DNA from: an uncultured Bacilli bacterium
GTDB lineage: Bacteria; Bacillota_I; Bacilli_A; RF39; UBA660
Direction of reading: 5' to 3'
NCBI GenBank assembly: GCA_934096015.1
Contig: CAKOLD010000048.1
Span: 1-5,983, forward strand
DNA length: 5,983 nt
Made by a program: the position numbers and the translations under genes. The notes beneath the pieces are model-generated. The model was not told the DNA's origin. It saw only the letters and a list, made by a program, of their open reading frames with translations, and made no database searches. Positions 5,502 through 5,983 of this stretch are shown here, piece by piece. Numbering within the stretch: the first letter of the stretch is position 1; every line of letters starts with the position of its first letter.

Positions 5502-5801
5502 TTATCCCACCACCTTTGGTACTGATATTTCTCTATCTAAAGTATCATCGGAATTTCTTAAAAGATCCTCAATCGGAATAGAGTCTTCAACTTCATCTTC
5601 TCTAAGACAAAATTCAAAATTATCTAAAGCATGAGTCATTGGCTCAACCTTCTCAATTCCTTGAATATCATTTATTTTATTAATATTAGCATCAATTACT
5701 TCAAATTCATCTAATACATCATTCGCTTCTTTATCGGTTAATCCTATCATTAATAAATCTGCTAATTTTTCTATTTTTTCTTTAGTAAAATTATTATTCA
5801 T
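5502..5801 (-). CDS. gatC: Asp-tRNA(Asn)/Glu-tRNA(Gln) amidotransferase subunit C
   Basis: GatC is the small subunit that wraps around and links GatA and GatB and stabilises the complex; it has no catalytic site. The 99 residues are of normal length for the family (about 95-100). The N-terminal helices (about 5-42) carry the typical LADL and LTDKEA pattern. The linker has KVEPMTH (51-57, usually VEPTSH or VEPMTH), then LREDEVEDS (66-74), and the protein ends in ISVPKVV (92-98), all GatC hallmarks. The ATG at 5801 overlaps the end of aspS by 8 bases and has AGGTGA (5812-5807) 5 bases upstream, inside aspS. Its TAA stop directly abuts the gatA ATG. Both junctions suggest one mRNA with coupled translation. 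Confidence 0.95.
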   Translation of the reverse strand: MNNNFTKEKIEKLADLLMIGLTDKEANDVLDEFEVIDANINKINDIQGIEKVEPMTHALDNFEFCLREDEVEDSIPIEDLLRNSDDTLDREISVPKVVG

Positions 5802-5983
5802 CTAACTCACCTACTTCAATTTTTATACCTAATTCCTTTAATTGCTCATCAGTTATTTCACTTGGAGATCCCATTAATAAATCACTTCCAGAAGCACTAG
5901 TTGGAAATGCTTGAACTTCTCTTAAATTATCTTCATCTTGAATTAACATCAAAATTCTATCAATTCCCGGAGCCATACCACCA
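5794..5983 (-). CDS. aspS: Aspartyl-tRNA synthetase, C-terminal fragment (runs off the window)
   Basis: Only the last 62 residues are visible; the gene enters from the right edge. They begin with class II synthetase motif 3, GGMAPGIDRILML, whose Arg contacts ATP. Then come the bacterial-type AspRS tail features NLREVQAFP, DLLMGSPSEI and EQLKELGI. A bacterial AspRS is about 590 residues, so about 530 lie outside. The internal ATG at 5976 is not a start: the frame stays open to the window edge and the motif needs the preceding glycines. AspRS charges tRNA(Asp). Being first in an operon with gatCAB, it may be a non-discriminating form that also makes Asp-tRNA(Asn) for GatCAB, but the anticodon-binding domain that would show this is not in view. 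It ends in TAA, overlapping gatC. Confidence 0.93.
   Translation of the reverse strand, partial: GGMAPGIDRILMLIQDEDNLREVQAFPTSASGSDLLMGSPSEITDEQLKELGIKIEVGELDE

Noticed and set aside
5794..5976. A 60-residue gene starting at ATG 5976
   Set aside because: It begins in the middle of class II synthetase motif 3 and the frame is open to the window edge, so it is the C-terminal part of aspS.
2608..5983. Mycoplasma/Spiroplasma code (UGA as Trp)
   Set aside because: All six Trp codons in MATE-kinase, gatB and gatA are TGG, and gatB ends at a TGA followed directly by a terminator.
1..5983. CRISPR array, insertion sequence or toxin-antitoxin pair
   Set aside because: There is no regularly spaced repeat family, no terminal inverted repeats with a transposase, and no unexplained small gene pair; coding space is filled by the listed genes.

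Overview
The window is strongly A+T-rich by eye. It looks like a low-GC Gram-positive genome (Firmicutes, or a Mollicutes-related lineage that keeps the standard code). Three things point that way: the tRNA sequences resemble Bacillus and Mycoplasma tRNAs, strong AGGAGG-type ribosome binding sites are present, and no GlnRS-type gene is visible while GatCAB is. All six Trp codons in the complete genes are TGG and gatB ends in TGA, so UGA is a stop here, which argues against Mycoplasma/Spiroplasma.

Layout. Bases 1-165 are the end of a plus-strand tRNA cluster: a 5'-truncated CAU tRNA (probably tRNA-Ile2), then tRNA-Leu(UAG), then an intrinsic terminator. Convergent to it, on the minus strand, is a 661-residue protein (269-2254) that joins a 12-helix MATE transporter to a C-terminal cytidylate-kinase-like domain. 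It has its own terminator, a predicted extended -10 promoter and a terminator-like hairpin in its 5' leader. A divergent promoter drives a single plus-strand tRNA-Glu(UUC) (2431-2507) with its own terminator. From 2608 to the right edge lies one minus-strand operon, transcribed right to left: aspS (3' end only), gatC, gatA, gatB. The genes are joined by an 8-nt overlap, a zero-base junction and a 1-nt overlap, and an intrinsic terminator follows gatB.

How the parts fit. The operon encodes an aspartyl-tRNA synthetase together with the three-subunit amidotransferase that converts Asp-tRNA(Asn) and/or Glu-tRNA(Gln) to the amide forms, so it looks like an indirect aminoacylation (transamidation) cassette. 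The GatA catalytic residues are all present. The most unusual items are the MATE-kinase fusion and its possible attenuator leader. The rest is compact housekeeping DNA, and I do not see a clear undescribed multi-gene system.
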